DNA from: Candidatus Poribacteria bacterium
GTDB lineage: Bacteria; Poribacteria; WGA-4E; PCPOR2b
Direction: 5' to 3'
DNA length: 64,000 bases
Assembly (NCBI GenBank): GCA_003635265.1
Contig: PYIZ01000043.1
Location: forward strand, 141,707-205,706
Every line of letters starts with the position of its first letter. Within the stretch, counting starts at the first letter, position 1. A program made the position numbers and the translations under genes. The notes beneath the pieces are model-generated. The model was not told where the DNA came from. It saw only the letters and a program-made list of their open reading frames with translations, and searched no databases. Positions 35,477-44,981 of the stretch are shown here, in pieces.

Positions 35477-36115
35477 CTAGAAATACAGGTGAATGAGTGG
35501 TTTGACCGTCACCTGAGAGTAGGTTTGCTCTGAAACCGCATCAGAGAAGAACGGATCGCAAAATCTATCAAGGCAGGCAAGGAACTCAGGGATATTGATA
35601 CCCATGTATATTCCTGTCGGATCGTCAATGTTGGTTAGCACCTGATGTAGTTTGTTGCGCCCATTGGTTGAAAGGCTTTGCAGTCCTCGAAGTTGTCGCA
35701 TGTGGTACTTAATCAGTGCCGCCGAAATTTGGATTAACCCTTGTAGGAACAACCGACAATCGTCCTCCGTTTTATTCCAAAGCCCTTCCCATGCCTCATG
35801 CGCTTCCCACCAATAGGCGAAATTATAGAGATCCACCCCGTATAGATAATCCTCAGTTTGACGCCAATCCGCAGGCAGAGAAACCGGGCTATCGTCGTCC
35901 TCCAAGCCGTAGCTATGCCCTTGTGGATCTCTGATCGGATGCGGCGTGACCCCGGGCACATGTCGATAGGGAGGGAAAGGACGCTGCGGACAATATCGGA
36001 TTCGATCGGGATCAAATGGCTGCGGTTGCCCTATGGGCTGCGCTTCCTCAAGAACCGATGGAACCGTCATTTTCTGCTTTGAACCTCTGAAAAATTTAGG
36101 GATTTTTAGTTTCAT
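35477..36115 (-). CDS. DUF309 domain protein
   Basis: 212 residues. The N-terminal ~85 residues are Pro-rich and family-poor. The C-terminal part fits DUF309: 'YNFAYWWEAHEAWEGLW' with His106 and Glu107, then 'FLQGLIQISAALIKYHM', then a helical tail. The HE...W pattern suggests a metal or ligand site, but the family has no established function. The ATG at 36115 begins a leader-like lysine-rich stretch. It is transcribed away from the cupin gene at 36373. The 257 bases between them must hold both promoters; I see no strong box. Confidence 0.8.
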   Translation of the reverse strand: MKLKIPKFFRGSKQKMTVPSVLEEAQPIGQPQPFDPDRIRYCPQRPFPPYRHVPGVTPHPIRDPQGHSYGLEDDDSPVSLPADWRQTEDYLYGVDLYNFAYWWEAHEAWEGLWNKTEDDCRLFLQGLIQISAALIKYHMRQLRGLQSLSTNGRNKLHQVLTNIDDPTGIYMGINIPEFLACLDRFCDPFFSDAVSEQTYSQVTVKPLIHLYF

Positions 36116-36372
36116 AATTAAACTTGCGATACAATGGCAGAATTGGTAGGCATCCTTATTGTATCATATTCAAGATTAATTTTACAGGTGGTAATAGATG
36201 CATCAACTTTAGGTGGAGGCGGCGCTCAAACCTTACTGTTTTTTGATAGCATTCTCCGCTCAATTTGTGATAACATCCTCGCCACAGGTATCATGGGATA
36301 GATCGTTTTAGATACCATAACCAATGGAAATCATGCGGAAACAAAATAATCAGAGAACCAGAGGAGATAGGG

Positions 36373-36738
36373 ATGAAAACAGACATCTATGTGGTTAAAC
36401 TCAGTGATGGAGAGCGCATCGGAGAAGAGGTTAAATCCTCCCTCGATCCAGTAGATATGGGAAGCATCGGTCACTTTGCGGTATCCAAAGATCAACCAAC
36501 AGAACTACACTATCATGACTACGATGAATACTGGTACTTCACCGAAGGTACAACAATCGTGACCCTACGAACCCCCGACGGTACAAGTCAATCGTATCAG
36601 ATTGGACCGGGCGATCTGGTTGTAACCCCCAAAGGCGTGGAACATGGACATATTCCCGACGACACCGTAAAAGGGATTCAGTGGGTTAGTGTCATAGCGT
36701 CGGATGCGCGTCGTGGGCATTTACACCGAGAACTATAA
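36373..36738 (+). CDS. Cupin-fold protein
   Basis: 121-residue single-domain cupin. Motif 1 is 'LHYHDYDEYWYFTEG' (metal-binding His and Glu), motif 2 is 'GPGDLVVTPKGVEHG' with the last His. It may bind a metal and act on, or sense, a small sugar- or acid-like ligand; no substrate can be named. AGAGGAG lies just before the ATG. It is 16 bases upstream of the aldo/keto reductase gene, so the two are probably co-transcribed and may act on related compounds. Confidence 0.85.
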   Translation: MKTDIYVVKLSDGERIGEEVKSSLDPVDMGSIGHFAVSKDQPTELHYHDYDEYWYFTEGTTIVTLRTPDGTSQSYQIGPGDLVVTPKGVEHGHIPDDTVKGIQWVSVIASDARRGHLHREL

Positions 36739-36754
36739 TCGATAAGGAGCAATT

Positions 36755-37648
36755 ATGACAAACCAAGGTGCAGTACTGCCTCGCCGTCGGTTGGGACGTA
36801 CAGGTTTAGAAGTAACCGCGCTCAGTATGGGCGGCGCAGGTGTTGGACGTGACAATGTATCAGATGATGAAGCGATTGAAGCAGTACATCGTGCAATAGA
36901 ACTGGGAATGAACTATCTCGACACAGCGCCTTTGTATGGTGCCTGCGAAAGCGAAAGGCGAATCGGGCTCGCGTTGACTGACGGCTGGCGTAAAAAAATC
37001 TACTTGGCAACAAAGATAGGGACACATCCCGAATGGCGTGGTGACTTTTCGGCGTCAACAACGCGTAGAAGCGTGGAAAATAGTATGCGCTTGTTGGACA
37101 CAGACTATCTAGATGTGTGCCTTGTTCATGATCCAGACAGCATGGCCCCTGTGATTGCAAAGGGCGGGGCATTTGAGGAACTCCAGCGGATGCGCGACGA
37201 AGGGCTGCTGCGTTTTATTGGGCTTGGTGTCCGTGAGCACGCGTTTCACCGCATTGCTATCGAAACAGGCGTCGTGGATGTGATACTGACCTTCTTAGAC
37301 TACACGCTGCTGAGTCAGACCGCCGCTGAGAGCTTGTTGCCGTTTGCAGCGAAACACGACATTGGCGTGATTAACGGCAGCCCAATCGCAATGGGACTAC
37401 TCTCTGGCGTTGAACCGGACGTGACCGCTCGACCGCCGGAGGGAGAACAGGCACATCGACTTTGGCAGTGGACGACGGAAAATAATCAGAATCTGCTCAA
37501 TTTGGCGATCCAGTTCTGTCTGCGTCAGCCGCTTATCCACATGAGCCTGACAGGGTCTAAAGATGCGGCGGAGGTTGAACAGAATTTTGCTGCGGCAACC
37601 ACGCCGGTGCCAGAGGAAATTTGGGTGCAGCTAGCAGCCGTAATGTAA
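36755..37648 (+). CDS. Aldo/keto reductase
   Basis: 297 residues of the AKR TIM barrel, NADPH-dependent carbonyl reduction. Catalytic Asp56 and Tyr61 are in 'YLDTAPLYGACESERRIG', a Lys follows in 'YLATKIGTH', and 'DVCLVHDPD' gives the His. 'GVINGSPIAMGLLSG' and the C-terminal 'MSLTGSKDAAEVEQN' match the cofactor end. It resembles the L-fucose-dehydrogenase-like or D-threo-aldose type AKRs seen in sugar clusters; that is inference. AAGGAG lies upstream of the ATG. It is the middle gene of cupin - AKR - LpdA. Confidence 0.88.
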   Translation: MTNQGAVLPRRRLGRTGLEVTALSMGGAGVGRDNVSDDEAIEAVHRAIELGMNYLDTAPLYGACESERRIGLALTDGWRKKIYLATKIGTHPEWRGDFSASTTRRSVENSMRLLDTDYLDVCLVHDPDSMAPVIAKGGAFEELQRMRDEGLLRFIGLGVREHAFHRIAIETGVVDVILTFLDYTLLSQTAAESLLPFAAKHDIGVINGSPIAMGLLSGVEPDVTARPPEGEQAHRLWQWTTENNQNLLNLAIQFCLRQPLIHMSLTGSKDAAEVEQNFAAATTPVPEEIWVQLAAVM

Positions 37649-37669
37649 AAATCTACACGGGAGGTGTTA

Positions 37670-39052
37670 ATGGCTACTTATGATGTTGGTATTATTGGAG
37701 GCGGACCCGGCGGCTATGTCGCAGCTATCAAGGCTGCTCAGTTAGGGGGTAAAGTCTGCTTAATCGAAAAAGGGGAATGGGGTGGAACCTGCCTGAATCG
37801 GGGGTGTATCCCGACCAAAACGCTGTTTTCGGTGGCACATTTCGCGACGCAAGTTCGGGAGGCAGAGGGATTCGGCGTCAAAATCAGCGGTGCAGAGATT
37901 GATTATGCACAGGTGCTAGGGCACAAGGATGCCACCGTCCAGAAACTCACTGGAGGCATCGCACAGTTGCTTAAAAGGAACGGCGTTGATACAATTAACG
38001 GAACTGGTATCCTCACCGAGCAGAATAGGATAGAAGCGACGAAATCGGACGGTACGCAGGAGCAGATTGAAGCAAATCATATTATCATCGCTACCGGTTC
38101 TGAGCCGGCGAATATTCCCCTCTTTGAGATTGACGAACAGCAGGTGCTAACGACAACAGGAATCCTCGAATTGACGGAACTTCCCCAGAGTATCATCATC
38201 GTCGGCGGCGGTGTCGCTGGCTGTGAGTTTGCGTCGATTTTCAACGGATTGGGCTGCGATGTCACCATCCTTGAACTGTTGCCGACAATCCTTGCTACGG
38301 AGGATGTGCAGATTGTTCGACAACTTCGCCTTTTGATGAGGCGGAAAGGGATCGAAATTAAGACAGACGCCAATGTAACGGGCGTGGATAAATCAGAATT
38401 CGGGGTGACCGCAACATTAGAGTCCGGCGAAAGTTTCAGCGCGGAGAAGATGTTGATTTCTATCGGCAGGAGTTTTAATTCGGAAGGCATCGGGTTGGAG
38501 ACTGTCGGCGTCCACACAGATCAAGGCAAGATTGTTGTCAATGAACGGATGGAGACCAATGTGCCGGGTATCTACGCAGTCGGCGATGTGGCAAGCCGGT
38601 ATCTATTGGCGCACGTTGCGTCGGCAGAGGGAATTGTCGCTGCGCAAAATTGCATGGGTGGGGAAGCAGAGATGGATTACAGCACTATACCGTGGTGCGT
38701 TTTCACAATTCCTGAAATTGCGAGATGCGGTATGACGGAGGCGCAAGCCGAGGAAGAGGGCTATGCGGTCAAGGTTGGGCGGTTTCCTTACGCAGCAAGC
38801 GGTAAGGCTTTGGGAATGCGTGAGACAGATGGATTCGTCAAGGTCATCTCAGATCAGGAATTTGGCGACATCCTCGGCGTCCATATCCTTGGAGCGCACG
38901 CTTCAGACCTGATCCATGAAGCCGTGGTCGCCATCCGTATGGAGGCGTCGGTTGCCGATCTGGCGCACACAATCCACGCACATCCAACCTTAGCGGAAGC
39001 CGTTATGGAGTCCGCCGAGGCAGCCTATGACCGTGCCATTCATATTTTTTAA
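37670..39052 (+). CDS. lpdA: Dihydrolipoyl dehydrogenase
   Basis: 460-residue FAD flavoprotein that reoxidises dihydrolipoamide with NAD. FAD-binding 'VGIIGGGPGGYVAA', the redox pair Cys41/Cys46 in 'GGTCLNRGCIPTK', the NAD-binding 'IIVGGGVAGCEFASI', 'YAVGDVA' and the C-terminal active-site His in 'HAHPTLAEAVMES' are all present. The gene has no E1/E2 partners nearby, so it may serve complexes encoded elsewhere. I start at ATG 37670, with GGGAGG 5 bases before; a GTG at 37664 is too close to that box. Confidence 0.93.
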   Translation: MATYDVGIIGGGPGGYVAAIKAAQLGGKVCLIEKGEWGGTCLNRGCIPTKTLFSVAHFATQVREAEGFGVKISGAEIDYAQVLGHKDATVQKLTGGIAQLLKRNGVDTINGTGILTEQNRIEATKSDGTQEQIEANHIIIATGSEPANIPLFEIDEQQVLTTTGILELTELPQSIIIVGGGVAGCEFASIFNGLGCDVTILELLPTILATEDVQIVRQLRLLMRRKGIEIKTDANVTGVDKSEFGVTATLESGESFSAEKMLISIGRSFNSEGIGLETVGVHTDQGKIVVNERMETNVPGIYAVGDVASRYLLAHVASAEGIVAAQNCMGGEAEMDYSTIPWCVFTIPEIARCGMTEAQAEEEGYAVKVGRFPYAASGKALGMRETDGFVKVISDQEFGDILGVHILGAHASDLIHEAVVAIRMEASVADLAHTIHAHPTLAEAVMESAEAAYDRAIHIF

Positions 39053-39239
39053 GTTGCCGCCTACAATTCCAGTGGAGCGATAACGCCGCATCATCATACC
39101 TCAAATTAATGCGTAATGCCTAAGAACCTAAGAAGCGAATTGCTTTCGTTTACACATTACGTATCACGCATTAGGTATCTCGGTCTCTAATGTTTGGTTG
39201 ATTAAGGTAGCAACATAGGTTGATTTCCTATACCACATC

Positions 39240-40280
39240 ATGTCAAAGTCTCAAGTTTTCCACTTTGCTCCTTTTAGGGACGATGCAGCCAATACCGAAC
39301 TTCCCCCAAAGAGTATTCGACTCGACCGCTTTATTGAGACACAACTCTCAGAGCAGGTGGAGACGGAGGCACATGTAGTTTCACCTTCCTTTTCCCTATC
39401 CCGAACATACATCCAAAAACTGATTCGGGAGGGTGCCATAACTGTAAACGGTAAACCGTCCAAACCTGGCTACAGGCTCCGCGCTGGCGATCAGATTTCT
39501 CTTACACTTCCCGACCCGCGTCCCCTTCAGGCAATTGAACCTGAACCGATTCCACTCGATATCCTGTATGAAGACTCGGCTCTGATTGTTGTCAACAAGC
39601 CGGCTGGTATGACCGTCCATCCCGCCGGCGATGTCCAGTCCGGTACGCTTGTCAATGCGCTGCTCAACCACTGCGAAACCCTCCCCGGTATCGGCGGCGT
39701 TCAACGCCCCGGTATCGTGCATCGTCTCGACAAAGATACTTCCGGCGTGATTGTCGTGGCTAAGACAGATCACGCACATCGACATCTCTCTGCTCAGTTT
39801 GAGGCACACACCACCACACGTCACTACCACGCTGTTGTTTGCGGTGTCCCTTCCAACGAAACGGGAACCATCAATGCCAGTATCCTCCGAAGTTCGCGAG
39901 ACAGGCGAAAGATGACAGTAACAGGAACCGGCGGCCGCCATGCGGTTACTCACTATCATCTCCTTGAACAGTATGACCGGCTTTCCCTCCTCAAACTGAC
40001 ATTGGAAACGGGACGCATCCACCAGATCCGCGTCCACCTCAGCCATATCGGACATCCTGTTGCGGGCGATCACGTCTATGGGGGCGGGTATGCCCGTGCC
40101 ATCCATGATGCCCCTTCCCCCGCTGTCAAAGAAGCGCTTGTGGCACTCAATCGCCAAGCACTACACGCCCACACACTTGGGTTCCTCCATCCAGAAACAG
40201 ATGAGCAGGTGACCTTTTCAGCCCCAATGCCAGATGATATGTGGTGGTTTGTTGAGGAGTTAAGGAGCGTGGAAGAATAG
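39240..40280 (+). CDS. RluD-type pseudouridine synthase with S4 domain
   Basis: 346 residues: an S4 RNA-binding domain (about 55-95, 'TYIQKLIREGAITVNGKPSKPGYRLRAGD') followed by the catalytic domain with 'GIVHRLDKDTSGVIVVAK' (catalytic Asp about 165) and 'LETGRIHQIRVHLSHIGHPVAGD'. The family modifies uridines of 23S rRNA. The first ~40 residues are an unusual leader without family match; a later start is possible. It lies 187 bases after lpdA. That gap has an AT-rich stretch with 'CACATTACGTATCACGCATTA'-like tandem words. Confidence 0.88.
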   Translation: MSKSQVFHFAPFRDDAANTELPPKSIRLDRFIETQLSEQVETEAHVVSPSFSLSRTYIQKLIREGAITVNGKPSKPGYRLRAGDQISLTLPDPRPLQAIEPEPIPLDILYEDSALIVVNKPAGMTVHPAGDVQSGTLVNALLNHCETLPGIGGVQRPGIVHRLDKDTSGVIVVAKTDHAHRHLSAQFEAHTTTRHYHAVVCGVPSNETGTINASILRSSRDRRKMTVTGTGGRHAVTHYHLLEQYDRLSLLKLTLETGRIHQIRVHLSHIGHPVAGDHVYGGGYARAIHDAPSPAVKEALVALNRQALHAHTLGFLHPETDEQVTFSAPMPDDMWWFVEELRSVEE

Positions 40281-40499
40281 AGCCTAGGGGCATTTAGTTC
40301 TCCTGTAGGAGGGATTTGCAAAAAACAGTAGGTGAGCAAGTGAGATAATGAGATAGTGAGCAAAGACGATTTGCCAAACCCGTGGCTTTTGTCTCTTTCA
40401 CACTTTCTCCCCTTCACACCTTCCCACTTTCTTTTTCGGTAGGAGGGATCTTCCAATCCCGACACCTCACTAAATAACCCTAAGTTTCACCTTATGGAG

Positions 40500-40528
40500 T
40501 TGACCTGATGCCTTGCATGTGTTACACT
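40500..40528 (+). promoter_or_regulatory. Promoter before the second isomerase gene
   Basis: TTGACC at 40500-40505 and TACACT at 40523-40528, spaced 17 bases, lie about 30 bases before the ATG at 40560. The spacing is ideal. The rest of the gap 40281-40499 shows no gene. Confidence 0.6.
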
Positions 40529-40559
40529 CTGCTGCAAATTCAAATTCGGAGGAAGCATT

Positions 40560-41330
40560 ATGAGATGGTCACTGAACACATATCAGACCTGTCAAGATTG
40601 GGAGTTGAGCAAAATACTCAAAATCGCTGAAGACACAGGATATCACGGTGTTGAGTTACTGATGGATTACGAGCAGAAACACGGTTTTGAGTGGGATACG
40701 CCCGAAGACCAGTGGGGAAGGCTCAAAGATCAGGTCGATGCCAGTGGGGTAGTAATCTCATCGCTGACGAGTTGCCAGAATTTTCATTCATCGGACGCTG
40801 AGGATCGTGCCGAAAGTATGCGCCGCATCAAGCGAGTTATTGAGATGGCGGACTTTATGGGGTGCGACCACGTCCGTGTCCTTGGTGACCGCTTTGACGA
40901 TAGCACCCGCGACGCAGTCGTCGGATATGTCACCGATGGGCTAAAGGAAGTTGGGGAGTATGCCCAACCGAAAGGGATTACTGTATCCATCGAAATGCAC
41001 GGATCCTTCATAGATCCCGTCCCAGCGATGGAAGTCATCGAAGGCGTCAATCTGCCCAATGTCGGTTTCGTATTCAACTGCCAGTTCTTCGGTTGTGAGG
41101 GTGGGAGTATTGAACCGCTCTTTTCGCAGGTTGCGTCGCATATCACCGCTGTACATACCCACGCTGCTGAAGCCCCGGAGACCTTTGAACTCTACCGTCA
41201 GATGTTCGACTGGCTTCAACGCATCGGATTTGACGGTTATATCTCCAATGAATGTGCGTATCGGGGACCAGATCCGGACAAGGTGCTTGCACTATATATA
41301 GGGCTATTTAAGGCGTTTGTAGAAAAATAA
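40560..41330 (+). CDS. Sugar phosphate isomerase/epimerase (TIM barrel)
   Basis: 256 residues of the same barrel family as the genes at 32426 and 47733. 'GYHGVELLMDYE' gives the first Glu, 'VSIEMHG' the second, 'HITAVHTHAA' the His pair and 'IGFDGYISNEC' the last Glu, so the metal site looks complete. Substrate unknown; such enzymes act in inositol, erythritol, hydroxypyruvate or rare-sugar pathways. CGGAGGAAG lies just before the ATG and a clear promoter lies upstream. It seems to be a single-gene transcript. Confidence 0.86.
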   Translation: MRWSLNTYQTCQDWELSKILKIAEDTGYHGVELLMDYEQKHGFEWDTPEDQWGRLKDQVDASGVVISSLTSCQNFHSSDAEDRAESMRRIKRVIEMADFMGCDHVRVLGDRFDDSTRDAVVGYVTDGLKEVGEYAQPKGITVSIEMHGSFIDPVPAMEVIEGVNLPNVGFVFNCQFFGCEGGSIEPLFSQVASHITAVHTHAAEAPETFELYRQMFDWLQRIGFDGYISNECAYRGPDPDKVLALYIGLFKAFVEK

Positions 41331-41480
41331 AATGGGCGCGGTATTATTGGCGCATTGAAGCGGAGTTGAGCGGAGGGCTAGTGCCTAATCCTGCTGATAA
41401 AGTTCGGCAGTTGATAGACCAGTACGGCACTAGGGAGATATTACTTCTGGTATTTCAATAACAAGCGACATGGAGATCCT

Positions 41481-42710
41481 ATGATATTACGCGCAGTGCT
41501 GATAATCATTCTATTATTCACGATAGGGGCGGACTTTGCTTCTGCACAACCCGTATCTATCCCCGATCCCAACCTCCGCCTTGCGATCACAGAAGCACTC
41601 GGCAAAGCACCGGGAGCGACCATCACGACAGCGGAGATGGCGACATTGAGCGAACTGACCGCCCAGAACGCTAACATCAGCGATTTGACGGGGCTTGAGG
41701 CGGTAACCAATCTGAAACGGCTGGATTTGGGGGCTGCGTTTGTGGCGGCAGAAGGTCGTTTAATCAACAGCAATTCTATATCGGATCTATCACCGCTTTC
41801 AGGCTTAACCAACCTCACCCGTCTCCATCTTGATGGTAACAATATCTCGGACATCTCCGCGTTAGGGGGATTGACGAACCTCGTTGTGTTGGGGCTTTGG
41901 AGCAATGCCATATCCGACATCTCGGTATTATCGGGTTTAACGAACCTGTTCTTTGTGGGACTTTGGGACAACCATATCTCGGACATCTCGCCGTTAGTAG
42001 GGAATGTAGGGCTTGGGCAGGGAGAAGAAGTGAATGTGAGTGAGAATCCGCTCAGTGAGACCTCTATCAACGTCCACATCCTCGCGCTCCAGAGCCGAGG
42101 GATTGAGGTTCACTTTTCTAACCTGAAGCCGCTGTTGGAAGAACATCTGCTGTCGATACCGGCGGGGCTGAGCTTGATTCATATCCCACTGAAAGTGGCA
42201 ACTGTTGATGGGGTGGCAAAACCTATCCGTTCAATGGGGGATCTCTACGACGCCTTGGGCGGTTCGACGGTCAACTTCCTCATCAGTTATGACCCAGTCG
42301 CGCAGGAGTGGTTCGCTTATTTCGGCGATGCGGAAAGAGGGGGGCCGGCGGACAGAGCCTTGATGGATAACATGGGGGTTTTAGTCGGTATGTCTGTTCC
42401 TGTTTCCATTCGTCTCAACGGCACCCCGCTGGTGACAGACGAAAATAGCACCCTTATCTTTTACCCAGGACTCAACCTTGTGGGGCTACCATTAAGAGAT
42501 GAAAGGATAACCCGTGTAAGCGATCTATACGCCCTTGATGGACTTCAGGACAATGCCGTTGCGATTATCCTGACTGAGGATGGCAATTTCAAATTCGTCG
42601 GACGGGCAGGTGATCCAGGGGATATTACAGTCATTGGAGGGCAAAGCTTTATCATTATTGTTCAACGAGCGGTAAGCGTTACTATTTCCGGGAATGTATG
42701 GACGCATTAA
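41481..42710 (+). CDS. Secreted leucine-rich-repeat protein
   Basis: 409 residues. Signal peptide about 1-23 ('ILLFTIGADFASA'). The next ~170 residues are LRRs of the internalin-like type with repeats of 'ISDLSPLSGLTNLTRLHLDGNN' kind (at least five units of about 22 residues). The C-terminal ~200 residues are beta-rich ('LSIPAGLSLIHIPLKVATV', 'LIFYPGLNLVGLPL'), with two copies of a 'GL.L...PL' unit. This suggests a surface or extracellular binding protein. It has no anchor motif and no catalytic residues. The start is preceded by 'ATGGAGATCCT'. Confidence 0.88.
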   Translation: MILRAVLIIILLFTIGADFASAQPVSIPDPNLRLAITEALGKAPGATITTAEMATLSELTAQNANISDLTGLEAVTNLKRLDLGAAFVAAEGRLINSNSISDLSPLSGLTNLTRLHLDGNNISDISALGGLTNLVVLGLWSNAISDISVLSGLTNLFFVGLWDNHISDISPLVGNVGLGQGEEVNVSENPLSETSINVHILALQSRGIEVHFSNLKPLLEEHLLSIPAGLSLIHIPLKVATVDGVAKPIRSMGDLYDALGGSTVNFLISYDPVAQEWFAYFGDAERGGPADRALMDNMGVLVGMSVPVSIRLNGTPLVTDENSTLIFYPGLNLVGLPLRDERITRVSDLYALDGLQDNAVAIILTEDGNFKFVGRAGDPGDITVIGGQSFIIIVQRAVSVTISGNVWTH

Positions 42711-42719
42711 GAGGTAGAT

Positions 42720-43245
42720 ATGGACCGAGAAATGGCAGAACTGTATGCCCAGCGTGCAGTGATTCATTACAACAGAGGTTGTTATCAGTATGCCATATGC
42801 CCCCATGATGGCAGGTCCGACCCGTTTCATGTGGGATCCGCTGCGACAGACCTACGCCTCCCATACAGAACTCAGTCAACACTCACGGAGCACCGATTTT
42901 GAGCGTCATGGTCGTCTGGTTGGGCTTTCCGAAAGTTACGATATGACCCACTGGAGTTTTCCCGAAACCATCATTGTGCCTGACGAAAAAGATCGACCTT
43001 CCACCCAATTCTACTGCACAGCGATTGGTGTGCATCAAGGTGTCTATATCGGGTTGGTAGACAACTATATCCTCAACACAGGCGAGATCTTCCCTGAACT
43101 TGTGTTTAGTCGTGACGGCATCCACTACCATCGCGGCTACCGTGAACCCTTCATCTCATTGGGATCCTACGGCGCTTTCGACGGCAAAGAGATCTATCCC
43201 GAAGTCCTGATTTTTCATGAGGACCATAGGATTGTTACTAGTTAG
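42720..43245 (+). pseudogene. Gene remnants: TPR-like fragment and hydrolase-like propeller fragment
   Basis: Two fragments in different frames. At about 42721-42800, 'MDREMAELYAQRAVIHYNRGCY' looks like part of a TPR motif, cut off after ~25 residues. From 42790 to 43245 a separate frame reads 151 residues, with 'HGRLVGLSESYDMTHWSFPETIIVPDE', 'GEIFPELVFSRDGIHYHRGYREPFI' and 'EIYPEVLIFHED'. This resembles the middle of glycosidase-like beta-propeller proteins about three times longer. It starts and stops abruptly with no upstream or downstream family sequence. I read both as decayed pieces. The second could still be translated as a short protein. Confidence 0.6.
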
Positions 43246-43319
43246 CCTTCAATTCCGGTAAAAGAACGAATAATGATTTACCCTGCTACAAACCATGAAT
43301 TACTCACGAGGAGGAAAAA

Positions 43320-44039
43320 ATGGCTTATATAAAGAACTGGCGTGATGTACAACCTAACATCGCCCATCTGAGTGCAGTACACTGGGGCGGTCTACGCTCT
43401 GCCAAAGAAGGCGGTGACGATGATCGTCATCGTCTGGACAGTTTGGGCGGTTTTGCACGACACGCGCTCCAAGGACGCAAGACCTCCGATTTTCACAAAC
43501 ATGAAAATTTGGAACAAGTCTACTACATCCTCAGTGGGAAGGGAGAGGTGCTGTTCGAAGACAACCGTTATCCCGTAGAAGATGGGGATGCGATTTACCT
43601 GCCGTCCGGCATCCATCACCAGATGTTCAACACCATGAATGAGGGTTGGTTGGAACACCATGTCATCAGTATGGATGTAGCCAGCAACGGCGGTCAGTTT
43701 ACCATCCGCAATTGGACCCAAACACCGCCGCAAGGAGACGGTGCCGGTGCAGTACGATGGTATCAACTCGAACCTGAAGACGATAGTGAGAATGGTTGTC
43801 TGAAGGGGATGCAGTTTATCGCTCGCGAATCTGTGCAGCCCGGTAACGAATCACTTGAACGGTGTCACACAGATATCGAGCAGGTCTACTATGTGATAGA
43901 GAATCGTGGCGTGCTCCAGAGTGACGGTGCAGAGCAAGAAATAACCGAAGGCGATATGATTCACATTCCCGCCGGCACAACTTACAAAATTCTGAATCCG
44001 CATCAGGAGTGGGTAAGCTCTCTGATTATGGCAGGTTGA
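43320..44039 (+). CDS. Two-domain cupin protein
   Basis: 239 residues with two cupin folds. In the first, 'SDFHKHENLEQVYYILSGKGEV' and 'YLPSGIHHQ' hold the metal ligands (His, His, Glu, His). In the second, 'ERCHTDIEQVYYVIENRGV' and 'HIPAGTTYKI' keep fewer ligands: only one His and one Glu remain, so that domain may be structural. Function unknown; the neighbourhood is sugar- and 2-oxoacid-related. GGAGG lies before the ATG. It converges on the dioxygenase gene, with a strong hairpin between. Confidence 0.83.
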   Translation: MAYIKNWRDVQPNIAHLSAVHWGGLRSAKEGGDDDRHRLDSLGGFARHALQGRKTSDFHKHENLEQVYYILSGKGEVLFEDNRYPVEDGDAIYLPSGIHHQMFNTMNEGWLEHHVISMDVASNGGQFTIRNWTQTPPQGDGAGAVRWYQLEPEDDSENGCLKGMQFIARESVQPGNESLERCHTDIEQVYYVIENRGVLQSDGAEQEITEGDMIHIPAGTTYKILNPHQEWVSSLIMAG

Positions 44040-44041
44040 AT

Positions 44042-44075
44042 GCAGCTCAACCCCGCTACATCGGGGTTGAGCTGC
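44042..44075. terminator. Strong hairpin between convergent cupin and dioxygenase genes
   Basis: GCAGCTCAACCCCG and CGGGGTTGAGCTGC form a perfect 14-base-pair stem around CTACAT. It lies 2 bases after one stop and 12 from the other. There is no T tract, so it may be a bidirectional terminator or mRNA 3'-end stabiliser. Confidence 0.6.
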
Positions 44076-44086
44076 TGCACACTGTA

Positions 44087-44959
44087 CTACTCACGTTCCC
44101 ACCGACTTGGATTCATACCGGGGGCTTCGTGCGGCATATTGGGTGGTTTATTGCCGCCTTCATATATCCAGATGCGAGCGTTGCGATCCCCCATCAATTC
44201 ACGCACGGCTGGGGAGAGTTTGGCAACTTCGTCCCTGTCCCAAGGTTCCACCTCGTCGGCGGGTCCCGCCCAAGTCGGTCGGTAGGATAGCTGCAGCGCC
44301 TCCCGTGGATAGGTCCCAACGTTTGGATAATTGCCGTGGAAGACATAGTTGTTGAACAGCACCGCAGCACCCGCTTTGCACGTCACCATCATCTCTTCGG
44401 GGTGTTCCGCATAGCGAAGGTAGGGGTTTGCCTCGTTGTGGAAACTCAAATGGGATCTCGGCACGACGCGGAAAGGCGAAACTTCGGGAATCAGGTCGTC
44501 TAGGTAGTAGAGGACACGGATAATTTTGGGACAGGTGTATTCTGCGCTGAAAATTCGGGAACCCCAAGGTTGACCGTCGCAGTGCAGGCTGATGCCGGGG
44601 TGCCCCGGCTCAGACCGAGAGTAATCGTAGGACATCAAAACGAGATGCTCACCGCATAACTCCTTGAGGAACTCGATCATCGGCGGATATGCAATCAGCT
44701 CGGAGATCGTACCGCCGGCGAACTGGATGCTTGACCGCCCCCGTTGGTGGACGCTGTAGTCTACGTGAGTTGTTTCAAACTGCGATGTCTGTGCTTTGAG
44801 GCGCACAATGTGGTCAGCATCAAGCAGATCTGGGAGAACCACGTAGCCTTCGACCTCAAGATGCTGAATGCGCTGACCGAGTGTAAGTTGGCTCCAGTCT
44901 CGGTCATCTATGCGCGGTGTCCCAACCGCTGTCTGGTCTGAAGGGGATACAGTTGACAT
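44087..44959 (-). CDS. Phytanoyl-CoA dioxygenase-family protein
   Basis: 290 residues of the Fe(II)/2-oxoglutarate oxygenase family. The iron ligands are His126-x-Asp128 in 'LHCDGQPW' and His208 in 'YVFHGNYPN'. A downstream Arg in 'EALQLSYRP' would bind 2-oxoglutarate. The substrate cannot be deduced; these enzymes are very numerous in sponge-symbiont and planktonic lineages and act on diverse molecules. The ATG at 44959 has GGAGAGGAG upstream. The DUF6807 gene lies 22 bases upstream on the same strand, so the two form a likely operon. Confidence 0.9.
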   Translation of the reverse strand: MSTVSPSDQTAVGTPRIDDRDWSQLTLGQRIQHLEVEGYVVLPDLLDADHIVRLKAQTSQFETTHVDYSVHQRGRSSIQFAGGTISELIAYPPMIEFLKELCGEHLVLMSYDYSRSEPGHPGISLHCDGQPWGSRIFSAEYTCPKIIRVLYYLDDLIPEVSPFRVVPRSHLSFHNEANPYLRYAEHPEEMMVTCKAGAAVLFNNYVFHGNYPNVGTYPREALQLSYRPTWAGPADEVEPWDRDEVAKLSPAVRELMGDRNARIWIYEGGNKPPNMPHEAPGMNPSRWERE

Positions 44960-44981
44960 AGCTCAATCTCCTCTCCTGAAA

